The notes under the pieces were generated by a model that made no database searches, was not told the DNA's origin, and worked only from the letters and a program-made list of their open reading frames with translations. Both the position numbers and the translations under genes were made by a program. Shown here one piece after another: positions 12,090 through 21,925 of a DNA stretch of 64,000 nucleotides. Source of the DNA: Parietaria judaica (Eukaryota > Streptophyta > Magnoliopsida > Rosales > Urticaceae); NCBI GenBank assembly GCA_954871525.1, contig OX940870.1:13113501-13177500 (forward strand). Reading direction: 5' to 3'. Numbering within the stretch: the stretch's first letter is position 1; every line of letters begins with the position of its first letter.

Positions 12090-13040
12090 GGGTAAATTGC
12101 GGCTAATGTACCAAATGTTTGTTTTTCTGCGGATTATGTACTCAATGTTTATTTTTGACGGCTAATGTACCCAAACTTTATTCCGTTAGATTTTTTCGTG
12201 TTTTCCGTCACTTGACCGTCAGCGAGTGATATGTATGCTTTCGTATTTTTTTGACATAACTCACTCATTTTTTGTCCAAATTTTATGCACAATCTACGGT
12301 TGGAAAGAAAAGAGGTAGCTCTACAACTTTTGTGTTTTAAGTTTTGTAAAAAGAGTTAAAAATATACGAAATTTCAATTACAACGTAGAACTGAACATTA
12401 GTTTAATATAAAAAATTTGTTTCGAGCAAATTTTAACGTACATAATGATTTTTTCTGATAAAAAGTAAAGATAAAATGTCGTAGATAAATCTTTTATCTT
12501 TCCAGTGATTATTTATAAATCTTGGACAAAAAATGAGTAAGTTATACCAAAAATACGAAAGCCATCACGTCTTTCATATTTTTAGCATAACTCACTCTTT
12601 TTTGGTCCAAAATTTATAAATAAACTAACTTTGGAAAGATAAAAGGTTTATCTACAACTTTGTAGTTTAACATTTCATCATAAAAAGTCATTAAAGATAT
12701 TAAAATTTGCTTGAAACTAAAAATTTATTTTAAACTAATATTCAATTTTATGTTGTAATTGTAATTTTGGAATAATAAAAAACTTCTTTTCCAAAACCTA
12801 AAACACCAAAGTGGTAGATCTATCTCTTATCTTTCCAACCGTAAGTCGTGCATAAAATTTGGAAAAAAAATGAGTGAGTTATGTCAAAAATACGAAAAAG
12901 TGTACATATCACAAACTCACGGTCAAGTGACAGAAAACATGAAAAAACGGAATAAGATTTAGGTACATTAACCATCGAAAATAAACATTGGATATAAAAC
13001 CCGCAGAAAAAAAAATTAAGTACATTAGCCGTGGTTTACC
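12090..13040. mobile_element. Long-palindrome foldback element (MITE, MULE-like candidate)
   Basis: The whole 0.95 kb is an imperfect palindrome centred near 12573. The left end reads GGGTAAATTGCGGCTAATGT and the right end, reverse-complemented, starts GGTAAACCACGGCTAATGT. Matching continues through ATAACTCACTCATTTTT and GGAAAGATAAAAG-type segments to the centre. Flanks are TTTAATATT (12081-12089) and TTTAAATATT (13041-13050), an approximate 9-10 bp TSD as in Mutator-like elements. It has no coding capacity. Confidence 0.75.
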
Positions 13041-13481
13041 TTTAAATATTTTATTTTTAATACAACTGGTGAAAGCCGGCCCTGTTAGTACTTAATACCG
13101 CGTCTTATTTTCACCACTGGTACATTGGCATTTTTGATAAGATCTCTACAAACCAAATCAACCCTTCAAATGTCACCTACGTCCCATGCAAAGTTTGCAT
13201 GGCCTAGTCCACGCGTTCTACTTAGCACCAAACACAACATCTGAATTCTGAATTTGGTTAACTCTATCTTTGGCAAAGAGATGATGGATCCTTTGCCTAT
13301 TTCGACGACTTTTGACTTTGTCGATCAACGACCCAAAATCAGCCACGTGGCATTGCAGTTTAATAAGGTAAATCACAGATTCATGTAATCTGCACATTAT
13401 TTTTGGTGCCATGTATGAAAATGAGCATTTTTTTTGGTCACTATTAAATGCATAATGTGATGATCTTTCTCTCTTACCATA
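13041..13481. other. Spacer between foldback and hAT elements
   Basis: About 440 bp of ordinary AT-rich DNA with a GCCGGCCCTG string at about 13075-13084 that resembles the outer end of other small hAT-type remnants (compare 61508). No gene seen. Confidence 0.45.
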
Positions 13482-13489
13482 ATCCCACC
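13482..13489. repeat. Left target-site duplication of hAT element
   Basis: ATCCCACC occurs here directly before the left terminus and again at 17541-17548 directly after the right terminus. Eight bases is the hAT TSD length. Confidence 0.92.
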
Positions 13490-13509
13490 TAGAGCTGAAA
13501 GTGACGACG

Positions 13510-13606
13510 TCGCGACTCGTCGCGATGGAAGTCGCCAAAATCGCGAGTTCGGGCGTCGCGACGGGTCGCGACTGGCGGCGTCGCGAGAAATCGCGACCAG
13601 GGTCCA
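13510..13606. repeat. Left subterminal TCGCGA cluster of hAT element
   Basis: Seven copies of TCGCGA lie within about 100 bp, several paired as TCGCGACTCGTCGCGA. Clustered short subterminal motifs are the transposase-binding sites in known hAT elements; binding here is inferred. Confidence 0.75.
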
Positions 13607-14094
13607 GGGGCGAGAAATTGCACTTTGCGGCATATGTATCTAATTGTTTCTAATGTTTAACTTGGTTATTTTTTACCCGAATTTAATTATCAAACTTTAT
13701 CAATTATTTCAAAACTATATTTAAATATGTTTATTATTTATAATTATTATTTGTAATTAATTTATTTCAAAATTATTTAAATATGTTGTAATTATTATTT
13801 TGTAACATATTAATAAGTTTGATTTATATGTTAATTTTTAATTTCTAACATATGTTAATAAATATGAATTTGTAACATATTAATAATTTGAACAAATTTA
13901 ATCAACAAATATATAATTAAATACGATAAGACGAGATATTAAAAAAAAGAAGTTGTATTATTCATCGTGAATATTACAATAAGGTGGAAGAGAGCTGTAA
14001 ATATTCAGTGTAAATATTACAAGATGCCTCACTAAAACCTCTCTTGTAAAACCCTCCTTAGGGACATAAAACCAAGAGAGGAAAGAGCACATCA

Positions 14095-17040
14095 TTACTC
14101 GGGGAACATTGCGTTGAACCTTTCCGTCATTAGCTCCAGATCGCTTGGCTCGGAGCGTTCGGCAATCACGGGGGGGTTGAACAACAAATCATTCAACACC
14201 ACAATCTGCTCGACGTGTGTGTTGGTGGTTGACGCCCGCCGGTCGTTGATGAGATATTGAGCCGTGCTAAAAACGCTCTCCGAAGCAACGCTGGAAATGG
14301 GGATGGACAGTATATCCCTCGCCATTCTTGCCAATAGCGGAAATCTGTCCCGTTGAATCTTCCACCACCTTATTACATCGAACTCGTCGGAGTCTTTGTC
14401 GAATAGCAGGCCGTAGTAGCGCTTCAATTCTGCCGGTTGGCCGTCCGTGTCGCCCGCCAACGGCGTAGTGGATTCCCCGCGACTTACCCGTTGCTTGAGT
14501 CTCCGGATGAAGTCGTATCCCGTCTTGGTTGGGCTTGCCATCACTGCCCTTTGCTCCTCCTGTGAGTTGAATTGAGGGAACCGTTTGTTGTATTCACTGT
14601 ACAATTCATAAAAAGCTTCGTTAACAACATTAACATAATTACGATAATCCACCCCTATGTTTTCTCCGATCGCTATCATCATTGGCCCATATGCATCCGA
14701 AACATGAGGGTCTAGTATAGCACCGAAGCAAAACGAAAACGGGGGTGGATCCCAATACGACTTGAATTTTGCAACCATAGACTCAATAAGCGGCGAAATA
14801 ATAGGGTCGTTTTGGAATTCTTTGAAAGCACACGAAATTTGATAAAGACCCGAAAGACCATGATTCAAAGAAGGTTTATTTTGGTTAGAAAAATTTAAAG
14901 TAACAGCATAAAAAGGTTTGAGGAAAGCGAGGAATTTCTTCGCGGTAGCCCATTCCGCCTCCGTGATCCGCGCCTCCGGAGGGAGTTCCTGTCCGAGGAA
15001 ATGGTCCAAAGGAAGCCTCTGTCTACACACAACTGAAATCATTAAATACGTAGAGTTCCATCGCGTATTATTATCTAAACCAAACTTATTAGCTTTATGA
15101 TTGTGGTCTTTACAAAATCGTCTCCACCTATTGGTGGTCTGAGGATGCCGGATCCAATCAACAATGCCGCGTAATTTTTCAACATGGTGTGCAATATGTC
15201 CCTCGCCCGTTCGTGCAATTAAATTAATTATGTGACAAGCACACCGTTGATGTAAAATATTTCGAAACGGAGAAACGGGCAACATTGTTTCCAAGATCAT
15301 AATCGCGGCGTTGTTGCTTGAGGCATTATCTAAGGTAATTGAAATAACACGATTTTGTAAACCCCAATCACCAAATAATTCAAATAATTTCTCGGCTATG
15401 TTTTTTCCGGTATGGCGACACTCGAAAGGCGATAAGTTTAAAAGTCGTTGACATGGATTCCACTCATCGTCGACGTAGTGGGCGGTCAAACTCATGTAAT
15501 CATTTAAACTTGGACCGCTCCACAAGTCGGTGGTAAAAGCAACGTTTATGTTAGACATTTTGAAAAAATCGACTAAAAGGTTTTTTTGCAAATCATAAGC
15601 GGTTTCCATGTCCCCGGTATAAGTGGTACGAGAAAACTGCTGGTATGTCGGATTAATCCTTTGCATATATCGTGTGTGGTTGGGATTTTCGACAAAACTC
15701 AGCGGAACGCCCGTAGAAAGAATCCATTCGAGTGTCCATTTCCGTAAATTCACAGCAGAAAGAGCACTTACCTGTGCTGTGTTTACCTCATCGAGCTCCC
15801 CGGTTGGGAAGCACACATTAGCGTGTCGGTTTAAGTATCCGGTTCCCCGCTCCCCCATTCCGTCTAGAATTGTCCCGCACTTTTTGCATGTGGCATTTTT
15901 AACACGCTCGCCTCGCTCGTTGATGTGCCGATCTTCATGAAAAAATTTCCACACCGGGGCCGTGTTTGGCCGTCCCCACGCCAAGCCATGAGGATTAACT
16001 CTATTAAAACAAAAGGAAAATCACAAATTTAAATGTCATAAAGTTTATTATTCATCATATTGATTTAATTAAAAGTTAAATAAAAAAGTTAACAAAATTA
16101 AAATGGTATTTCTTATGTGTGAAAATAATTATCAAACTCTTTTGGACGGAACTCCCCGAGGTTCCACGGCCAGATCGACTGGAAAGGATACTATGATCTC
16201 GCTTTAGGCCCAAGCTTTTCTAGACAGAACTCCCCGAGGTTCCCAGGCTAGCTTGGAGGAGATTGCAAAGCAAACCTTATTTAAAAACCAATCTTTCTAA
16301 GACACCATAATCCAATAAGAACTTTATAATTATTACCACACATACAAATTACCTTTTTTACCTTTTTTAACTTATTTAAGTAACAATTTAAAGTTTAATT
16401 AAATTAATATGATTAAATGATTATTAAATCTCAAGAAATTCGTTTCTGATGTGGAAGATCAGTCGGAACCGCAACCACAGAGCATACTAAGACTTTCAAG
16501 AGACGTGGCAAATTAATTATTTATTCTAAAATAATTATAATAATAATAATAAAAATAATATTAAAATAATAATAATTAAAATAATTACCCCGATGCCGGT
16601 CGCGGACGTCGAGCACGTCGAGGACGTTGGACGGAGCCTTCGCCGGTTTCGTTGATCGAGAGTGGAGAACCATCGTGGTACGAGCCAACAACGGAGGAAT
16701 GGTGTGGGCCCTCTTCTTCGGCAAGATCGCGTCTTTGAGGCGGTTCCTCCGGCGGTTGAAGTGGGCCCTCCCTGCGGTCGTCGGCGGGTCCTCCTTGAAA
16801 CAAGAGTTCAAAAAATGGATCGGTGGTTCCTGTCTCCCTACATCGACGTAGCGTGCTGCTGTTGACCATTGATGCCGGAACGTGCGTCGGATAATTTGGA
16901 TTTGGTGGGGAGGGAAGTGTTTCTACAACGGGAATGTAGCCCTCGGGCGTAGGTTGCGATTGCTCCCCGGCATTAAAATCAGGAACCAAATCCCTAGCCG
17001 CCCTACGACCCCCGGAACTACCACCGCTTCTTCGAGACAT
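14095..17040 (-). CDS. hAT transposase (BED zinc finger, hAT C-terminal dimerisation), 2 exons
   Basis: Exon 1 is 17040-16589 from an ATG, and exon 2 is 16000-14095. The donor GG|GTAATT and acceptor AATAG|AGTT join in frame, giving 785 aa. Residues 1-150 are low-complexity, Pro- and Arg-rich. A BED zinc finger follows near residues 189-214 (CKKC, then RHANVC). The RNase H-like catalytic core has TTDLWSG at about residue 309 and ITLDNASSN further on. The C-terminal hAT dimerisation domain contains ISSVASESVFSTA and ends close to the stop. It would bind the subterminal repeats and cut and paste the element. The 588-bp intron contains two copies of an ACTCCCCGAGGTTCC phrase. Length and domain order are those of full plant hAT transposases. 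Confidence 0.93.
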
Positions 17041-17419
17041 AATGGGAAATTTGAGAACTTGAGAGCTTTAGAGGGAAAAAACTTAGAGAGTTGAGAGAAT
17101 TTGAGAGAGAGTTGGAAGATTGTTGGTGAGGAAATGAGGGTGGGAGAGGTGGTATTTATAGGATTTGAGGAGAGAGTTGGGTGGGTGAATAATTATTGAG
17201 GTGGGTGAAGTGGGTGAATAAAGTTGGGTAAAAAATATTGAAATTTGAAATTTTTGGGTTGGAATTCGAGTAAAGTGGGTAAAAATTGTGGTTGGGTAAT
17301 TAATTTCGGGTAAAAAGTGTGTTATTTCTGCCACAAACAAACACACCACACGGATTGCTTAGGTGGCGCAATCCTGGCCGTCCAAAGCCATCACGCGGAT
17401 CGCCAAATGGACATCGCGA

Positions 17420-17527
17420 TTTCACGCCCACGTCGCGATTAATCGCGATCCGCACCAACCAATCGCGACTCGTCGCGATTCTCCAGAACACGTCGCGACT
17501 CGTCGCGATTCTGGGTTTTGAATCGCG
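17420..17527. repeat. Right subterminal TCGCGA cluster of hAT element
   Basis: Eight copies of TCGCGA lie within about 110 bp, again partly as TCGCGACTCGTCGCGA. This mirrors the left cluster. Confidence 0.75.
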
Positions 17528-17540
17528 AGTTGCAGCTCTA

Positions 17541-17548
17541 ATCCCACC
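17541..17548. repeat. Right target-site duplication of hAT element
   Basis: ATCCCACC, identical to 13482-13489. Confidence 0.92.
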
Positions 17549-18162
17549 CCAACTAATAAAAGAATTAAATGAGGCAAATGTGACACATGATTATGGATGG
17601 GATCTTCTCTCTTCCTTATCCCCAAAACGCAAGAAAAAGAAATTTGAATTGAATTGGCTATTCTTTAGCCTTTTCCCAACGATTGAACTGACAATTTCTC
17701 TTCGAAATCTGAATCCACCTATAACGTCTGAGAAATCTGACCATTTCTCTCTCTCTCTCTTCACAAAATCTGCATGTGTGCGTCGTCGTTTTCCGCCACC
17801 TTTGGTTTACTCTCTCTCATAAATGCCCTTCTTCTCTTTTTGGATTCTGACAAAACAAACAAACTATTTTAAGTTAAATAATCCGAACCCAATTTATGCC
17901 ATTTATTTCTTTGTCATTTTCCCACCAAATATATATATGCCCCCACGGATTTTTTTCACCTTGGTCTCTTTTTCTGCTAAACGGCCAAGAGAAAAAAAGA
18001 GTGATAGATAATACACATATACATACACACCCCCCCCAAAAATACAAAGTCACGCTTCTTTTCTGATGCAACGACACCAACAAGAATAGCCAAGGCCGAA
18101 CCAACAAGACTCTCCCTCTCCCTCTCTCTCTTTTCTCTGTTGGATTCCTTCAAGAACATGAT
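17549..18162 (+). promoter_or_regulatory. Upstream region of the RING E3 gene
   Basis: The hAT element inserted about 0.6 kb upstream of the start codon. The stretch has a TATA-like AATATATATATG near 17927-17938, then CT-rich sequence (17742-17762 and 18110-18136) typical of plant leaders. The transcription start is not determined. Confidence 0.4.
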
Positions 18163-18895
18163 ATGGCCATCCTCGGTGGCTTCGACGACGCCTTTTGGTT
18201 CGCCCTCCAGAATGACCAAAACGCCCCTCAAGAGCCTTCCATGGACATCTGGCAATCTCAGCTCGAGTTTCTCCAACGACAAGAGCTCGAACAAATCCTT
18301 CACTTTCAGGTACCCAGCGAAAACCCCACGAAGAAAAATCCAATCTTTTTTTTTTTAAATAATTTTTTGTTGATTTATTTATTAATTTTTGCAGAGCGAG
18401 AAGCTGAGGTACGCGTTGCACGAGCAGAGAAAGCAGCAGCTCGCGGCGCTGGTGAGGAGCGTGGAGGCCAGCGCGGCACGTGCGATGCGCCAGAAGGACG
18501 AGGACCTGGCACGTGCGGCGACGAGGGGGTTGCACCTTCGTGGCATGCTGAGCCGGGCCGAGGCGGAGAGCCGCGAGTGGCAGAGGATCGCCGGGGCTAA
18601 CGAGGCCACGGTGACGGAGCTCAACGGCGCGCTCGAGCGAGCGCTCTGCGAACGGAACGGTAACGGCGACAGCAACAACGGAGCGGAGGACGCGGTGTCG
18701 TGGTGCTTCGGGTCGTCCGAGGATTCGCGGAACGACAGGAAGTGGGTGTGCAGGAGGTGCAAAACGCAGTGCTCGTGTGTCGTTTTGCTCCCATGCAAGC
18801 ACCTCTGCTCGTGCAAGCCGTGTGAGGCCTCTCTCGGGGCTTGTCCCGTTTGTGGGTCCCCCAAAGAAGGAAGCTTTGAGGTCCTTTTGGTCTAG
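18163..18895 (+). CDS. BOI-related / S-RNase-binding-type RING E3 ubiquitin ligase, 2 exons
   Basis: Exons are 18163-18309 and 18395-18895, joined at CAG|GTACCC and TTGCAG|AGC, giving 215 aa. Residues 22-110 include a helical, charged stretch (from DIWQSQLEFLQRQELEQIL to LRYALHEQRKQQL and on) typical of the coiled coil in this family. The C-terminal RING spans residues about 168-202 (CRRCKTQC, LLPCKHLCSC, CPVC), the C3HC4 form found in Arabidopsis BOI and BRG proteins, which restrain cell death and gibberellin responses. It would transfer ubiquitin from an E2 to unknown substrates. It is shorter than many relatives at the N terminus. The second exon is markedly GC-rich compared with its surroundings. 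Confidence 0.9.
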
Positions 18896-19900
18896 GGAAA
18901 ACGAAAATTACCAAACTAACCCCAAATTAGTGTTTGTTTAAAGTTGTAGGCTCTTAGCTATGTTCTATAGTTTTTTTAGTGATGACGATGTTATGGCGAA
19001 AAGAAGGAAAAAAAAAAGAATCGATTTCTCTGTTCTCGAGAATTTGTTTCGTTTGATTTTGTTTTTCTTTCGGTCTAGATTTGGATTACAATTTATTGCA
19101 TTTTTTCTCTTTCCGTATCGCAATAGCAGCAGATAAAATGGTCTCCTTCTTTATGGAGCCGTAACAGTACACTTTGGAATCTGACTAGGACCACAGATAA
19201 TAAATATTTTAATAATGAAAAATAAAAGTGTAAATTGTAAATACTTAAGTTATAGGGTAAGATGCGGCATAAGTCTTTAACTTTAAGCTAACTGGGGCGG
19301 CATAGTCTCAACTCCATTTAATATCAGTATAAATTACAAAAGTAAAATTTCATCTATTTTTTACCAACGTTTGTTAGTCAACTTTGAAATGGCGAGTTTC
19401 TCTTTCAAGCAGGTACAAATTTTCGTTATCTACTTTTTACCACATCATCCCATCTGGGTCATCAATCATATTCATATGCATCATAGTGATGTCACCTCTG
19501 ACGGATGATATGGTAGAGACTCACTGAGGTGGATGATGACGTGGTGTTCACGTTGAAGAGAAGCTTGTCACGTCTAAGTTGGCTAACAACTGTTAGTAAA
19601 ATAACAACTGAATTTAACTTTCGGTACTTATACTTCTATGTTGGTCACCGGTCGGTGACGAGCAAGTGTGAGTCAATGTCACTTAACTACATCGACAAGC
19701 AAACAGAGCATGACCTTCAGTCAACGCTCGAGGGACGGAATCAAAGCAACTTTATTGAGTTGCTCTATAAATACTCGATGAAGTGGAAAGAGTTGAGTAT
19801 CACAACAGAAATAACAGACACCGGAATTCAGAGAGAAACCAGAGGAGAGAGAAGGGAGGCTTTCTTGAGAGAGAGAGACATGGGACTCTGTTCGTACTTA

Positions 19901-19960
19901 AGTTTGTGCATATGAATTTTTTTGGGACATGCAGAAGCTCAAGATTCATATGCACAAACT
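19901..19960. other. Short perfect inverted repeat / hairpin
   Basis: The arm AGTTTGTGCATATGAAT (19901-19917) is exactly complementary to 19944-19960, separated by a 26-base loop. The arms are 17 bp and extend by about three wobble pairs. It could fold as an RNA hairpin, but no function is known. Confidence 0.55.
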
Positions 19961-20536
19961 CATATTTAATAAAAAACATGGGATTTATGTGAAATAATTT
20001 CAGTCTTTCACATGTTCACGAGAATTGACAACGACTGACAACAGAGATATTGATAGCTTATTTCTAAAAAAATACATATTTATATTTAAAAAATTAAAAT
20101 TTAAAAAATAGTAGACATTTTTTTTAATTAATATCTTTTTTATCTTATATAAAAGTAAAAACAATTTAATATAAATATCTTTAATTTATCTTTCTCTATA
20201 ATAAAACCTTCCAAATTTATTTATATTACCAAACATAATATTCAATTATACACCATAATTTTTTTCTTAAAAAAAGCTATCTTTTCCAATATCAACCCAA
20301 CGCAGGACCTTCTTCAGTATTTCAGTACAACTAAATTTTTTAAACTATTGTAGAGGGCGATTTTCACCACCTTACAGTCACAAGGAAAATCGTAAAGAAT
20401 GCAATAAAATATATACACAATTATTCCCTGATTTACTTATCCCGGAAGGACTCGGTTATTCCCGTTTATTAGCTTGGACAATCGAAGAATAATGATAAAG
20501 ATATGATTTGATGCCGCAGCACGCCGCCCTCGGCGA

Positions 20537-20552
20537 GGCTGCCTACGTACCC
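20537..20552 (-). repeat. Gypsy post-pol tail motif
   Basis: On the minus strand GGGTACGTAGGCAGCC is identical to 49936-49951, just after integrase in the complete Gypsy element. This marks a minus-strand remnant of a related element here. Confidence 0.5.
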
Positions 20553-21374
20553 AGCGAGCCGAGATCAGGTCATCACGTAGTTCAAAGTGGGTGTGGCTTG
20601 ATCTCTTCCTTCTTCCTTCTTCCTCCTTTCTTTCTCGTTGGTTTTTTTCCCTCTCTTCTTTCTTTCTTCTTGGTTTTTTTCCTCTCTTCTTTCTCTTTCC
20701 TCTCTTTTTCTTTCTTCTTGGCTGAATGTCTCTCGGCTGAATTTTTTTTGGATCCTCTTTCAATGAGGTTTCTTTTATTATTTATAGGGTTAGGGTTGAT
20801 TGAGCCTTTTCACTTTGGGCTTTTTATGCGAATTGGGCCTTTCTTCATGGGTTAAGCATTTCCTCACTAACTAGGCTTTTCGTGTTGACTAACTGTCAAT
20901 GAATTCCTTACCCCTATACCTGTCGTTTTGAGGATAAAACGACAAGTGTTATTTTGAGGATGGATTTGACTAAATATGACCTTAACAACTATAAACCTGC
21001 TTAATTTATATAACTTCAGATACTTATACCATTATTTATTCTTTTTATTGTTTCGGACTTTTGCTTTTGTAGGTGTAGGACAGAGAAGTGAAACTGCCCG
21101 CTGCCACCTCCGCCACTTTGAGAAAGTAGCTTTTTGCATTTGCTACTTCCGATGAGATACGTATTACATACATTCTACATATATAGTCAATCTATATTAT
21201 ATATTATATTATATAAAAAGAGACACCATCGTCAAATGACCAGACAAGCCCTTAAGAGAATCATGTGGTAAGCGAAAGTAAACTGAGGTCCTAACAAGAT
21301 ATCGTTGAATGGGCGCTCAACTACCTCTCATAATTTAATCATGAGGCGCAGAAAATTGAGAATCCGAAAAAAGA

Positions 21375-21783
21375 TAACAACCTAACTGCTCAGGCCTGGA
21401 AGCCCCCCGAGGCAGGTTCTATTGACATTTTTGTCGACATCACGGTTGATGGTCACGGGGACAATAATGACATTGGCTTAGTGACTCACAACCATGAAAA
21501 TCGTGTTATTGTACGTGGGGATTAATTTCCATAGGCACAGGTTGTCCTTCCAACTTGCCGAGGTTGTTGTTATTCGTCGTGGGGTTGAATGGGCTTATGA
21601 CCAAGGATGGTCAAAGATTCTCAATCAATTGTATCTCTAAACAATAAGTTTATTCCCCTAACTGATTTAGGTTATGTTATCTCTGACATCCATCGCTTAT
21701 TTACTCATATTGAGTATGCAGTTCTCTATTTCAACCCGAGATGTTGCAATGAAGTCGCGCATGGTCTTGCTTAGGGCTGTAAC
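21375..21783 (+). pseudogene. RNase H-like (RVT_3) fragment, probably from a LINE
   Basis: Frame-shifted pieces read WKPPEAGSIDIFVD, then RRGVEWAYDQGW, then ISDIHRLFTHIESAVLYF and a WNEVVHGLA-type ending (in copy B). This is the order of a plant RNase H-like domain as found at the C terminus of LINE ORF2 and related genes. Stops and shifts make it nonfunctional. It is interrupted at 21784 by the end of a copia LTR. Confidence 0.65.
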
Positions 21784-21925
21784 TGTTGGAAATCAGGGTA
21801 TCAGTTCCGACTTCCTTACCACGATAATAGCCTCCGAGGCGTCCCTGTAACATTTAAAAAATTATTTTAAAGCGGAAAACTTGTTACCGTACCGACGACA
21901 CGGATATCGGGTAATGAGCATTTCG
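21554..21925 (+). repeat. Direct duplication, copy A (RNase H fragment + copia LTR end)
   Basis: The 372 bp are about 95% identical by eye to 27924-28297. Both comprise the end of the RNase H-like fragment plus the first ~142 bp of the copia LTR from TGTTGGAAATC. Sequence diverges abruptly at both edges. Confidence 0.85.

Larger units (their letters stand above)
13490..17540 (-). mobile_element. Complete, possibly autonomous hAT DNA transposon
   Basis: This 4051-bp element starts TAGAGCTGAAA and ends TTGCAGCTCTA, giving short imperfect terminal inverted repeats (TAGAGCTG(C)AA). It is bounded by a perfect 8-bp TSD. Both ends carry clusters of the palindrome TCGCGA. Inside is one two-exon transposase gene on the minus strand with no stop or frameshift that I can see. 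All the expected parts are present, so it may still be mobile; nothing in the sequence proves recent movement. Confidence 0.93.
18896..21310. other. Intergenic DNA with small repeat fragments
   Basis: It begins with the RING gene's 3' UTR. It then holds AT-rich DNA, a short perfect hairpin (19901-19960), a CT-rich tract at about 20590-20720, a 16-bp Gypsy tail motif at 20537-20552 and a TGTCGTTTT palindrome at 20921-20944. Open frames in this part have no recognisable features. Confidence 0.5.

Noticed and set aside
19529..19992. Two overlapping + strand open frames as a gene
   Set aside because: No domain, no splice continuation, and the region contains a simple hairpin and GA-rich repeat; insufficient support.
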